From positions 2,134,944 to 2,198,943 of the forward strand of contig NZ_MQWD01000001.1 in assembly GCF_002283365.1 (NCBI RefSeq): a stretch of DNA of 64,000 nt, read 5' to 3'. Shown here piece after piece: positions 34,197 to 42,168 of this stretch. Position 1 is the first letter of the stretch; each line of letters starts with the position of its first letter. The notes beneath the pieces are model-generated. The model had not been told where the DNA came from, did not search any database, and saw only the letters and a list, made by a program, of their open reading frames with translations. This DNA is from Rubrivirga marina. GTDB taxonomy: Bacteria; Bacteroidota; Rhodothermia; Rhodothermales; Rubricoccaceae. Both the position numbers and the translations under genes were made by a program.

Positions 34197-35156
34197 ATGA
34201 CCCTGACCCAGAGCCTCTTCGCAATGGGGGGGGGCGTGCTCCTGCTGTTGGCCGGTGCCGAGGGGCTCGTGCGCGGGGCGTCCGCGTTGGCGCTGCGGAT
34301 CGGGATCTCGCCGCTCGTCGTCGGCCTGACGGTCGTGGCCATCGGGACGTCAAGCCCGGAGCTGGTCGTGAGCGTCCAAGCTGCGCTGGCGGGCGAGGGC
34401 GGCGTGGCGATCGGCAACGTCGTCGGGTCGAACGTCGCCAACCTCGGGCTCATCGTGGGCGTGGCCGCCGTGCTCTCGCCGATGGCCGTCGACCCGAAGC
34501 TGGTCCGCCACGACGTGCCGGTGATGCTGGCGTCGATGGTCGTGCTCGTGCTGTTCCTGCTCGACGGCAAGCTGGTGCGGTGGGAGGGCGCGCTGCTCCT
34601 GTGCGCGGCGGTGATCTACACGTTCGACGGGATTCGGACATCGCGGCGCGACGAGCGGGCGCGGCGGGCGGCGCTGCCGCCGGAGGTCCGCGACGCGATG
34701 CACGAGGCGGCCGTCGGGTTCAAGCGGCACCTCCTGCTCGTGGTGGGCGGCGTCGCCCTCCTCGTCTACGGGGCCGACCTCCTGCTGGCCGGCGCCGTCG
34801 AGGCCGCCAGCCGGCTGGGCGTGAGCGAGGCCGTCGTCGGGCTCACGCTCGTCGCCCTCGGGACGAGCCTCCCGGAGCTGGCGACGACGGTCGTGGCGGC
34901 GCGACGGGGCGAGGCCGAGATCGCGCTCGGCAACGCCGTCGGGTCCAACATCTTCAACGTGTTCAGCGTGCTCGGCCCGGCCGCGCTCGCGGCGCCGATC
35001 GCCGCGCTCGGCGTCGGGTCCGACGTGCTCGCCATCATGGTGGGCTTCGGCGTGCTGACGCTGTTCTTCCTCATCACCGGCGGGCGGACGCGCCGGTGGG
35101 AGGGCGTCGTGTTGCTGCTCGGCTACGCCGGCTACATCTGGTGGATCGTGTCGTGA
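34197..35156 (+). CDS. Calcium/sodium antiporter, CaCA family (YrbG-like), copy 1
   Basis: 319 residues from ATG with about 10 membrane helices. Both inverted alpha repeats of the CaCA superfamily are present: repeat 1 GTSSPELVVSVQAALAGEGGVAIGNVVGSN, repeat 2 GTSLPELATTVVAARRGEAEIALGNAVGSN, where the Glu residues and GN(A/V)VGSN loops bind the cations. It exchanges Ca2+ or K+ for Na+ or H+ at the inner membrane; ion selectivity cannot be read off. A second paralogue lies at 41193. A palindromic repeat follows its stop. Confidence 0.94.
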   Translation: MTLTQSLFAMGGGVLLLLAGAEGLVRGASALALRIGISPLVVGLTVVAIGTSSPELVVSVQAALAGEGGVAIGNVVGSNVANLGLIVGVAAVLSPMAVDPKLVRHDVPVMLASMVVLVLFLLDGKLVRWEGALLLCAAVIYTFDGIRTSRRDERARRAALPPEVRDAMHEAAVGFKRHLLLVVGGVALLVYGADLLLAGAVEAASRLGVSEAVVGLTLVALGTSLPELATTVVAARRGEAEIALGNAVGSNIFNVFSVLGPAALAAPIAALGVGSDVLAIMVGFGVLTLFFLITGGRTRRWEGVVLLLGYAGYIWWIVS

Positions 35157-35170
35157 GCCGGTCCGGCGGT

Positions 35171-35194
35171 GCCCGCCTCGGCGCCGAGGCGGGC
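35171..35194. repeat. Palindromic element, perfect 24-base palindrome
   Basis: GCCCGCCTCGGC is followed by its exact reverse complement, 15 bases after the CaCA stop. A half copy (CCCGAGGCGGGCGG) follows near 35221. Confidence 0.78.
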
Positions 35195-35314
35195 GGAGCT
35201 GAGGGTTTGCTGAGAACCGGCCCGAGGCGGGCGGATTCGCGCCAGATCCCCCGGGCCGTGCTGAACGAAGTCGGCCCCGAGCGCGTTCTTGCGCCGCGCC
35301 CCCCTTCCCACCTC

Positions 35315-36286
35315 ATGCGCTTTCTCCTCCTCGCCGTCGCCCTCGCTGGGCTCGCCATCGCGCCGCGTGCGCAGAGCGACCGGTCGCTGTACAACCAGGA
35401 CCGTCTCGCCGAGCTCCTCTACGCCAACCGCGCCGAGAGCCTCGCCGAGGTCCCGTCGGTCACCTACCGTTACCACACGCTCGACCACGAGAGCGGCAAC
35501 TCGATCCTCGCCCGGCACATGCTGTACGAGGAGGTCGGGGAGGGCGACGCCCGCACGGGGCGCGACCTGCTCAACGGGATGGTCGCCTTCCTGAATGGCG
35601 TGTTCATCCAAGAGCTTCGGAACGGCGACACGATCGTGCTCCCGAGCGTGGTCGGGGCCGACCCGCGCGCCTACAGCCCGTTCCCGCTCGTCTACGACGG
35701 CGGCGAGCCCTTCGACAAGCTATTCGTCATCCACAAGTCGGTCCAGGCGTGGGCCGGTTACGAGAACGGCCGCCTCGCGCGGTGGGGCCTCGTCTCGACC
35801 GGGGCCGACGGCTCGGAGACGCCGAACGGCCGGTTCAACTTCAACTGGAAGGAGCTCCACCGCGTGAGCACGCTCTCGCCCCCGGGCCAGAGCTGGGACA
35901 TGCGGTGGGTGTTCAACTTCCACGACCGGCGCGGCATCCACGTCCACCAGTACTACGCGCTCCCGACGACGGGCGCCGCGAGCCACGGCTGCGTCCGCCT
36001 CATGACGGCCGACGCGCAGTGGATCTACGACTGGGCCGACGGTTGGAAGACGACGAACGGCGGTGCCGAGCGCGGCCTCGCCAGCCGCGGGCGCATCCTG
36101 GAGCAGGGCACGATGGTCCTCGTGCTCGGCGACGCGCCCGACGGCGCGCCCCAGCGGTTCCGCGACGTGAACGGCTCGCCGGAGCTGATCCGCGTCGAGC
36201 TCCCCGACGACCCGTACAGCGTCGAGCCCGGGACCGACCAGCAGGTCCGGTTCGACCGGATCCGCCGCGCGCATACGGCGTCGTAA
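35315..36286 (+). CDS. Secreted L,D-transpeptidase (YkuD domain)
   Basis: 323 residues from ATG with signal peptide MRFLLLAVALAGLAIAPRAQ. The YkuD catalytic motif is complete: HVHQYYALPTTGAASHGCVRL, with Cys in SHGCVRL as nucleophile and the upstream His. The preceding DKLFVIHKSVQAWAGYENGRLARWGLVSTGADGSETPNGRF is the usual start of the fold. It forms 3-3 crosslinks in peptidoglycan or attaches proteins to it, in the periplasm. N-terminal residues about 25-130 have no recognised domain. Two hairpins of the palindromic family follow the stop. Confidence 0.92.
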   Translation: MRFLLLAVALAGLAIAPRAQSDRSLYNQDRLAELLYANRAESLAEVPSVTYRYHTLDHESGNSILARHMLYEEVGEGDARTGRDLLNGMVAFLNGVFIQELRNGDTIVLPSVVGADPRAYSPFPLVYDGGEPFDKLFVIHKSVQAWAGYENGRLARWGLVSTGADGSETPNGRFNFNWKELHRVSTLSPPGQSWDMRWVFNFHDRRGIHVHQYYALPTTGAASHGCVRLMTADAQWIYDWADGWKTTNGGAERGLASRGRILEQGTMVLVLGDAPDGAPQRFRDVNGSPELIRVELPDDPYSVEPGTDQQVRFDRIRRAHTAS

Positions 36287-36306
36287 CGTCTCGTCTCCCG
36301 TCCGCC

Positions 36307-36352
36307 TCGCCCCGCCTCGGCGCGTCTGCCGAGGCGGGGCGACTCGTTTCTT
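36307..36352 (+). terminator. Terminator-like copy of the palindromic element after the L,D-transpeptidase
   Basis: CGCCCCGCCTCGGC (36308-36321) pairs perfectly with GCCGAGGCGGGGCG (36328-36341) around GCGTCT, with one more T-A pair outside. CTCGTTTCTT follows. This is the one copy of the family with a fair U-rich tail on the sense strand. Confidence 0.65.
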
Positions 36353-36369
36353 CGACGGTCAACGGCCGA

Positions 36370-36401
36370 CCTCCCCCACCTCGATGCCGAGGCGGAGGGG
36401 G
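36370..36401. repeat. Palindromic element, imperfect copy
   Basis: CCTCCCCCACCTCG-ATG-CCGAGGCGGAGGGGG lies between the terminator-like copy and the Kef gene start. Confidence 0.6.
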
Positions 36402-36426
36402 CGCCGCTCGATCTCCGTGCGTGCTC

Positions 36427-38430
36427 ATGTCCATTGACTTCCCCCTCGCCGTCGGTGCGCTGCCGTTCGTGGGCGAGCTGGCCGCGCTGTTCGCGGCCGG
36501 TCTCCTCGTGGCGTATCTGTGCTACCGGGTCCGCCTCGTGCCGATCGCGGGGTTCCTGTTGGCCGGCGTCGCGATCGGGCCGAACGCGCTCGGGCTGGTG
36601 ACGGACGTCGAACTGGTCAGCGAGCTGGCCGAAGTCGGCGTCATCCTGCTCCTGTTCTCGATCGGCGTCGAGTTCTCGCTGGGCCAGATGGCCCGCCTCG
36701 CCCGGCCGATCTTTCTCGGGGGAGGGGCCCAGGTGGCGCTGACCGTCGCGGCGGTGGCGGGCGGGCTGATCGTGCTCGGGGTGGGCGTCGGCGCGGCCGT
36801 GTTCACGGGGTTTCTCGTCGCGCTGAGCTCGACGGCGATCGTGCTGAAGGTGCTCGCGGAGCGGGCCGAGACGGACACGCCGCTGGGGCGCGTGGCCCTC
36901 GCCATGCTCCTCTTCCAAGACCTCGCGATCGTCCTGATGGCGCTCCTGATCCCCGTGCTGGCGGGGGAGGGCGGGTCGCCGCTCGAGGTCGCGTGGGCGC
37001 TCGGGAAGGCCGCGCTCGTGGTCGCCGCCGTGCTCGTGGGCGCGCGGCGGGTGGTGCCGGCCGTGCTGGAGCGCGTGGCGCAGACGCGCCGGACCGAGCT
37101 CTTCTTGCTCGCTGTCGCGGCGGTGTGCCTCGGGACGGCGTGGGCCGCCAGCCTTGCCGGGGTGAGCCTCGCCCTCGGCGCGTTCCTCGCAGGCCTGCTG
37201 GTCTCCGAAAGCGACTACGCCGAGCACGCGCTGTCGGAGATCCTCCCGCTCCAGACCCTGTTTACGGCTGCGTTCTTCCTGTCGGTCGGGATGCTCCTCG
37301 ACCCGGCGTTCCTACTCGACAACGTGCTGTGGGTGGCGGGCGCGGCGCTCGGCGTGCTCGTGCTCAAGGGCGGGCTGGCGGCCCTCGGCGCGCGGGCGCT
37401 GGGCTACCCGCTCGGCGTCGCGCTGGCGTCCGGGCTCGCGCTCGGGCAGATCGGCGAGTTCTCGTTCGTCCTCGCCCTGAGTGGCGCCGAGGTGGGCCTG
37501 ACGCCGGGCGGGCTGGGCGAGGCTGGCAGCCAGGGCCTCATCGCCGTGACGGTCGTGCTGATGCTGGCGACGCCGGGCCTCATCGCGCTCGCGCCCCGCC
37601 TCGCGGCGCTCGGACGGCGGGTGGAGGACGACACCGCGGGCGGAGGCGGGCACGGCCACGGGGTCGACCTGGAAGACCACACGATCGTCGTGGGCTACGG
37701 GCCGGCGGGGCGGCGGCTGGCGCGCGTGCTCGGCGACAGCGGCATCCCGTACGCCGTGAGCGACCTGAACCCGGCCTCGCTCCGCGACGCCGACGCCGAG
37801 GGCGCCGAGACGGTCTACGGCGACGCCGCGCGAGAGCCGATCCTCCAGAGCCTCGGGGCCGAGCGGGCCAAGCTCCTCGTCGTCGCCATCAACGACCGGG
37901 ACGCGACGCGGCGGATCGTGGCCGTCGCGCGCCACCTCAACCCGACGCTCCAGATCCTCGCCCGCACGCGGTTCATGGCGGATGTCGAGACGCTCACGAA
38001 GGCCGGCGCCGACGTCGTGGTGCCGGAGGAGCTCGAGACGACGGTCCGCCTCTTCGCCCACGTCCTCGGCGCCTACCTCATCCCGAAGGACGAGATCGAG
38101 CGGCAGGCCAGTCTCGTCCGCCAGGACGACTACGGGGTCCTCCGGGGGTCGATCCAGGAGGCCCACCTTATGGTGCTCCAGGGGCTCGACGAGGAGGGGC
38201 TCCACACGCGCGCCGTGGCCGTCCGGCCCGGTGCGCCCGCCGCCGGGCAGACGCTCGCTGACCTCGCGCTCCGCCAGCGACACGGGATCACCGTCATGGC
38301 CGTCCGCCGCGGGACGCAGACGGTCGGGAGCCCGGCCGGCGACTTCCGCGTCGAGGCCGGCGACCGGCTCGTGATGGTCGCCGAGGCCGACCAGTTCGCG
38401 GCCTCCGCCGACCTGTTCCGGACGCCCTGA
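36427..38430 (+). CDS. Kef-type monovalent cation:proton antiporter (CPA2) with TrkA-N/TrkA-C domains
   Basis: 667 residues from ATG. Residues about 1-395 form the Na+/H+ exchanger domain with about 12 helices (FLLAGVAIGPNALGLV, LLLFSIGVEFSLGQM, ALSSTAIVLKVLAER, MLLFQDLAIVLMALL). A TrkA-N NAD-binding domain follows (DHTIVVGYGPAGRRLARVLGD, then NDRDATRRIVAVARHLNP), then a TrkA-C domain (RAVAVRPGAPAAGQTLADLAL). Such proteins exchange K+ for H+ under nucleotide or glutathione control. It stands between two CaCA antiporters, making an ion-transport cluster. It is convergent with a small lipoprotein gene. Confidence 0.94.
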   Translation: MSIDFPLAVGALPFVGELAALFAAGLLVAYLCYRVRLVPIAGFLLAGVAIGPNALGLVTDVELVSELAEVGVILLLFSIGVEFSLGQMARLARPIFLGGGAQVALTVAAVAGGLIVLGVGVGAAVFTGFLVALSSTAIVLKVLAERAETDTPLGRVALAMLLFQDLAIVLMALLIPVLAGEGGSPLEVAWALGKAALVVAAVLVGARRVVPAVLERVAQTRRTELFLLAVAAVCLGTAWAASLAGVSLALGAFLAGLLVSESDYAEHALSEILPLQTLFTAAFFLSVGMLLDPAFLLDNVLWVAGAALGVLVLKGGLAALGARALGYPLGVALASGLALGQIGEFSFVLALSGAEVGLTPGGLGEAGSQGLIAVTVVLMLATPGLIALAPRLAALGRRVEDDTAGGGGHGHGVDLEDHTIVVGYGPAGRRLARVLGDSGIPYAVSDLNPASLRDADAEGAETVYGDAAREPILQSLGAERAKLLVVAINDRDATRRIVAVARHLNPTLQILARTRFMADVETLTKAGADVVVPEELETTVRLFAHVLGAYLIPKDEIERQASLVRQDDYGVLRGSIQEAHLMVLQGLDEEGLHTRAVAVRPGAPAAGQTLADLALRQRHGITVMAVRRGTQTVGSPAGDFRVEAGDRLVMVAEADQFAASADLFRTP

Positions 38431-38447
38431 CCGGCGGCGGCTCCCTC

Positions 38448-38465
38448 CGCCTCGGCGTCGAGGCG
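38448..38465. repeat. Palindromic element, short form
   Basis: CGCCTCGGC-GTCGAGGCG lies between the convergent Kef and lipoprotein genes. Confidence 0.7.
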
Positions 38466-38469
38466 AGCA

Positions 38470-38922
38470 CTATGGCGTGATGGCGTGGGGCGCGCGGAAC
38501 GTGCCCTCGATCGTGACCTCGGCGCCGCCGGGCGACACGGCGACGGCCTCGAAGGCGCCCTCGATCACGTCCTCGATCCGGTCCAGTCGGAGCGTGCCGG
38601 ACGTCGAGGCGAACGGGATCTGGCCGCCGCTCCCCGTCAGGGCGTAGGTCAGCGACGCGACGTCGCCGCCGAGGGGGAGCGTCGTCACGGTCAGCCGCGC
38701 GGGGTCGACCAGGATGCGGACGTTGGACCCCGTGTTCTGGCCCTCGGCGATGAGGACGATCGTCGTGCCCTCCTCCTGCACGTCGGAGATGGCGGGGCCG
38801 GCGAGGGTGGTGGAGACGTCGCCGGAGACGGTCGCCGTGAACTCGCCGGGGTCGGACCCGACGAAGTCGCACGCCGAGAGCGTGGTGAGAAGCAGGACGG
38901 AGGCGGTGACGAGGCGCAGCAT
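38470..38922 (-). CDS. Small predicted lipoprotein of unknown function
   Basis: 150 residues from ATG at 38922 with a signal peptide ending in a lipobox (LLTTLSAC, Cys18). The mature part looks all-beta (EFTATVSGDVSTTLAGPAI, SGTLRLDRIEDVIEGAFEAVAV, VTIEGTFRAPHA) and resembles small Bacteroidota lipoproteins that open with a short beta-strand tract, but no family was recognised. An upstream ATG nine codons earlier was rejected because it would put unlike residues before the signal peptide and lies in the promoter-like region. Confidence 0.78.
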   Translation of the reverse strand: MLRLVTASVLLLTTLSACDFVGSDPGEFTATVSGDVSTTLAGPAISDVQEEGTTIVLIAEGQNTGSNVRILVDPARLTVTTLPLGGDVASLTYALTGSGGQIPFASTSGTLRLDRIEDVIEGAFEAVAVSPGGAEVTIEGTFRAPHAITP

Positions 38923-38946
38923 CACGAAAACCGGGGTGGAGAGGCC

Positions 38947-38955
38947 CAAAGACTA
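38947..38955 (-). promoter_or_regulatory. Putative promoter box GTAGTCTTTGGGCC for the lipoprotein gene
   Basis: The minus-strand sequence TAGTCTTTG with flanking G and GGCC is 24 bases before the start. Similar GTAGTCTTGGGGC and GTAGTTTGGCC sequences precede sbcD and the SGNH gene. Confidence 0.38.
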
Positions 38956-39069
38956 CGGCCGGACCCCTTCGGTCCGCAGTCCATCCCTCGGGACCCCATG
39001 GCCTCCTCTCGGGCCCCGCAGCGCCTCGGCGCGTTCGCTGGCCGATGCCGGCGAGGCAGGCCGTGGGGG

Positions 39070-39077
39070 TAGTTTGG
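39070..39077 (+). promoter_or_regulatory. Putative -7 box TAGTTTGG for the SGNH/TPR gene
   Basis: TAGTTTGG with following CCG is 19 bases before the ATG at 39097 and belongs to the GTAGTyTTGGCC-like set. Confidence 0.38.
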
Positions 39078-39096
39078 CCGTCCCCCTGCCTTCCCA

Positions 39097-41112
39097 ATGG
39101 CCGACACCCCCGACCCGACGCCCGAGGCCGCCGAGCCCGGGCTCTCTGCCGGTACCCGGCGCTGGTTCCTCGTCGTCACGGCGCTCCTGCCGGTCCTGTT
39201 CTTTGGGCTCCTCGAGGGGGGGCTGCGGGTGTTCGGCTACGGAGACGACTACCCGCTGTTCGTCCCGGTCGAGGCCGCGCCCGGACGCCTCACGGTCAAC
39301 CGCCAGGTCGCCAAGCGCTACTTCGCCCAGGCCGCCTCGGTGCCGACGCCGAACCCCGACGTCTTCCTTGAGGACAAACCGGAGGGGACGTTCCGGATCG
39401 TCGCGCAGGGCGGCTCGTCGGCGGCGGGTTACCCGTTCTACCGGGGCGCGTCGTTCCCGCAGGTCCTCGGCACGCGGCTCCGGCTGGCCTACCCGGACCG
39501 CGAGATCGAGGTCGTCAACACGGCGATGGCGGCCGTCAACTCGTTCACGCTCCTCGACCTCGTCGACGAGGTGATCGAGGCCGAGCCGGACGTCGTCGTG
39601 GTGTACGCCGGGCACAACGAGTGGTACGGCGCGCTCGGGGCCGCCTCGACGGAGTCGTTCGCGAGCTCGCCCGGGTTGACGCGGGCCTATCTCCGGCTCC
39701 GGCGGTTCCGGACGGTCCAACTCGTGCGGGACGCCGTTGGGCGGCTGGCGGCGTTGCGGGGCGAGGAGCCGGCGGACGGCCGGCCGCCCTCGAACACGCT
39801 CATGGCCCGGATGATCGGCGAGCAGAACGTGCCGTACGGGGGCGAGACCTACCGCGCGGGCGTCCGGCAGTTCGAGGAGAACCTCGGCCGGATCCTCGCG
39901 GCCTACGAGGCGGCCGGCATCCCGGTCTACGTGTCGACGCTGGCCTCGAACGAACACGACCAGCGGCCCTTCATCACGGCCCACGGGGCCGACGCCGACA
40001 CGGCGGCGTGGTTCGACGCCGCCCAGGCCGGCGCCGACGCGCTCTACGAGCAACGCATCCCCGACGCCATCGACCTGCTGGCGCGGGCCGCGGCGATCGA
40101 CACCCTCGCGGCCGACGCCTACTTCGCGCTCGGCCACGCCTACGAGGCGGCCGGGCGGGGCGCCGAGGCGCGCGAGGCGTTCGAGCGGGCCCGCGACCTC
40201 GACGCCCTCCGCTTCCGCGCGCCGCGCGCCATGAACGACGTGATCCGCCGGGCCGCCGCCGCGCACGGCGCCCGCGTGGTCGAGGGCGACTCGGCGTTCC
40301 GCGCCGTCTCGCCGGGCGGCGTCGTGGGGCACCGGCTGATGCTGGAGCACCTCCACCCGAACCTCGACGGCTACGGCGTCCTGGCCGACGCGTTCTTCGA
40401 CGCCTTCGTCGCCGACGGCCTCCTCGGCGGGGCGCCCCGGTCGACCCCGTCGGGCGTCCTCGTCCGCCTCGTGACGCCGATGGACTCGGTCGCGGGGCGG
40501 ATCCGCGTGGCCCAGCTCACCGCCGGCTGGCCGTTCCGCCCCGAGGAGTCGCAGCCGTTCCGCCTCGACTCGGCCCGGACGCCGGCCTACGTCCTCGACT
40601 ACGCCCGGGGGATCATGGAGGGCGACCCGTGGCTCCAGTCGGCGGCCGCGCTCGCCGATCGGTACGAGGCCGACGGGCGGATCCGCGACGCGCTCGTCAC
40701 GCGCCGGGCCGTCGTCCAGGCCTACCCGTTCCTGCCCGAGGCGTGGAGCAGCCTGGCCTCGTTAGAGCTCCGCCGGATCCAGGCCGCGGGGCAGCCCGAC
40801 CGGCTCCCGTACGCGGCCGGCCTGTTCCAGCGGGCCCTCGACCAAGACAGCGCGCACGTCCCGGCCCTCGCCATGCTCGGCGCCCTCGCGCTCCAGGCCG
40901 GCGACCGCGACGCCGCCATCGGCTTCCTCGAACGGGCCCGCGCCGAGGCGCCCGAGACCGAGCAGGTTCTCTACAACCTCAGCGGGGCCTACCTCATGCA
41001 GCGCCGCTTTGCCGAGGCGGCCGACCTCGCCGACAAGCTGGTCGCGATGGAGCCCGAGAATCCGCGCTACCGGTCCCTCCGTGAGGGCATCCGCCGCGAC
41101 GGGGGGTCGTAA
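39097..41112 (+). CDS. Membrane-anchored SGNH/GDSL hydrolase with C-terminal TPR region
   Basis: 671 residues. One membrane helix near the N-terminus (RRWFLVVTALLPVLFFGLLEGGLRVFG) tethers it. The SGNH-like domain has GGSSAAGYPFYRGASFPQVLG (block I Gly-Ser), the GHNEWYG block (VVVVYAGHNEWYGALG, catalytic Asn) and a late HLHPNLDGYG block whose DxxH-type pair appears as H-P-N-L-D-G. Residues about 330-375 and 550-660 are Ala-rich helical TPR-like repeats (ALGHAYEAAGRGAEAREAFERA, VLYNLSGAYLMQRRFAEAADLADKL). It probably modifies acyl groups on an envelope glycan; substrate is unknown. Confidence 0.82.
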   Translation: MADTPDPTPEAAEPGLSAGTRRWFLVVTALLPVLFFGLLEGGLRVFGYGDDYPLFVPVEAAPGRLTVNRQVAKRYFAQAASVPTPNPDVFLEDKPEGTFRIVAQGGSSAAGYPFYRGASFPQVLGTRLRLAYPDREIEVVNTAMAAVNSFTLLDLVDEVIEAEPDVVVVYAGHNEWYGALGAASTESFASSPGLTRAYLRLRRFRTVQLVRDAVGRLAALRGEEPADGRPPSNTLMARMIGEQNVPYGGETYRAGVRQFEENLGRILAAYEAAGIPVYVSTLASNEHDQRPFITAHGADADTAAWFDAAQAGADALYEQRIPDAIDLLARAAAIDTLAADAYFALGHAYEAAGRGAEAREAFERARDLDALRFRAPRAMNDVIRRAAAAHGARVVEGDSAFRAVSPGGVVGHRLMLEHLHPNLDGYGVLADAFFDAFVADGLLGGAPRSTPSGVLVRLVTPMDSVAGRIRVAQLTAGWPFRPEESQPFRLDSARTPAYVLDYARGIMEGDPWLQSAAALADRYEADGRIRDALVTRRAVVQAYPFLPEAWSSLASLELRRIQAAGQPDRLPYAAGLFQRALDQDSAHVPALAMLGALALQAGDRDAAIGFLERARAEAPETEQVLYNLSGAYLMQRRFAEAADLADKLVAMEPENPRYRSLREGIRRDGGS

Positions 41113-41192
41113 GTCACAGGTCTCGTGAAGGTTCGCGCGGGCGGACCGTCCGTGCGCGGCGCGGGTACGACTCGCCCTGACCCCAGCCGGCC

Positions 41193-42128
41193 ATGATCCC
41201 CGACGTGCTCGCCCTTATCGGTGGGCTGGCGCTCCTCGTGGGCGCCGCCCACTACCTCGTGCGAGGCGCGGCCGCCCTCGCGCTCCGGCTCGGCTTGTCA
41301 CCTCTCGTCGTCGGCCTCACGGTCGTCGCGTTCGGGACGAGCGCGCCGGAGTTGGTGGTCAGCGTCCAGGCCGCCCTCGACGGCGCCGGCGGGATCGCCG
41401 TGGGCAACGTGGTCGGGTCGAACATCGCCAACATCGGGCTGATCCTCGGCGCCGCCGCGCTCGTCCGGCCGTTCCTGACCGACGCGTCGGTCCTCCGGCG
41501 CGACCTGCCCGTGCTCGTGGCCGCGACGGGGCTGGGCGTCGGCGTGCTCTACGACCGCGCGCTGGGCCGCGCCGAAGGGGCGGCCCTCATCGTCGCGCTC
41601 GGGGCCTACCTCGCGTGGAGCGTCTACGAGGCGCGCCGCCAGCAGGCCACGGCAGAGCTCCCGGTCGCGCCGACCGGCTCCGCGTGGCGCGACGCGCTCT
41701 TGATCGGCCTCGGGCTGGTCGGGCTCGTGGTCGGCGCCGACATCTTCCTGAACGGCGCCGTCGGGCTGGCCGAGGCCGCGGGCATCCCGAACGCCGTGAT
41801 CGGGCTGAGCGTGGTGGCGCTCGGGACGAGCCTGCCGGAGCTGGCGACGTCGATCGTGGCGGCCGTCCGGGGCGAGAGCGAGATCGCCGTGGGGAATGTG
41901 GTCGGGTCGAACCTGTTCAACGTGCTCGGCATCCTCGGCGTGGCCGCGCTCGTGCGGCCCATCGTCGCGCCGGGTCTCCAGACGATCGACCTCGCGGTGA
42001 TGGCGGCGTTCGTGCTCGTCCTGTTCCCGATGATGTGGAGCGGGCGGCGGCTGGTCCGCCTCGAGGCCGCGTTCCTCGCGGCCGGGTACGTCGGCTACAT
42101 CGGGTTCCTCGCCCTCGCGCACACCTGA
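41193..42128 (+). CDS. Calcium/sodium antiporter, CaCA family, copy 2
   Basis: 311 residues from ATG with about 10 helices and both alpha repeats (GTSAPELVVSVQAALDGAGGIAVGNVVGSN and GTSLPELATSIVAAVRGESEIAVGNVVGSN). The signature repeats differ only slightly from the copy at 34197, but the linker between halves is shorter. It is separated from copy 1 by the L,D-transpeptidase, Kef, lipoprotein and SGNH genes. It is convergent with the cardiolipin synthase gene. Confidence 0.94.
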   Translation: MIPDVLALIGGLALLVGAAHYLVRGAAALALRLGLSPLVVGLTVVAFGTSAPELVVSVQAALDGAGGIAVGNVVGSNIANIGLILGAAALVRPFLTDASVLRRDLPVLVAATGLGVGVLYDRALGRAEGAALIVALGAYLAWSVYEARRQQATAELPVAPTGSAWRDALLIGLGLVGLVVGADIFLNGAVGLAEAAGIPNAVIGLSVVALGTSLPELATSIVAAVRGESEIAVGNVVGSNLFNVLGILGVAALVRPIVAPGLQTIDLAVMAAFVLVLFPMMWSGRRLVRLEAAFLAAGYVGYIGFLALAHT

Positions 42129-42133
42129 GGCCG

Positions 42134-42153
42134 CCCGCCTCGGCGCCGAGGCG
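42134..42153. repeat. Palindromic element, perfect 20-base palindrome
   Basis: CCGCCTCGGC is followed by its exact reverse complement, between the convergent CaCA copy 2 and cardiolipin synthase genes. Confidence 0.78.
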
Positions 42154-42168
42154 GAAGGCGCCGATCCG

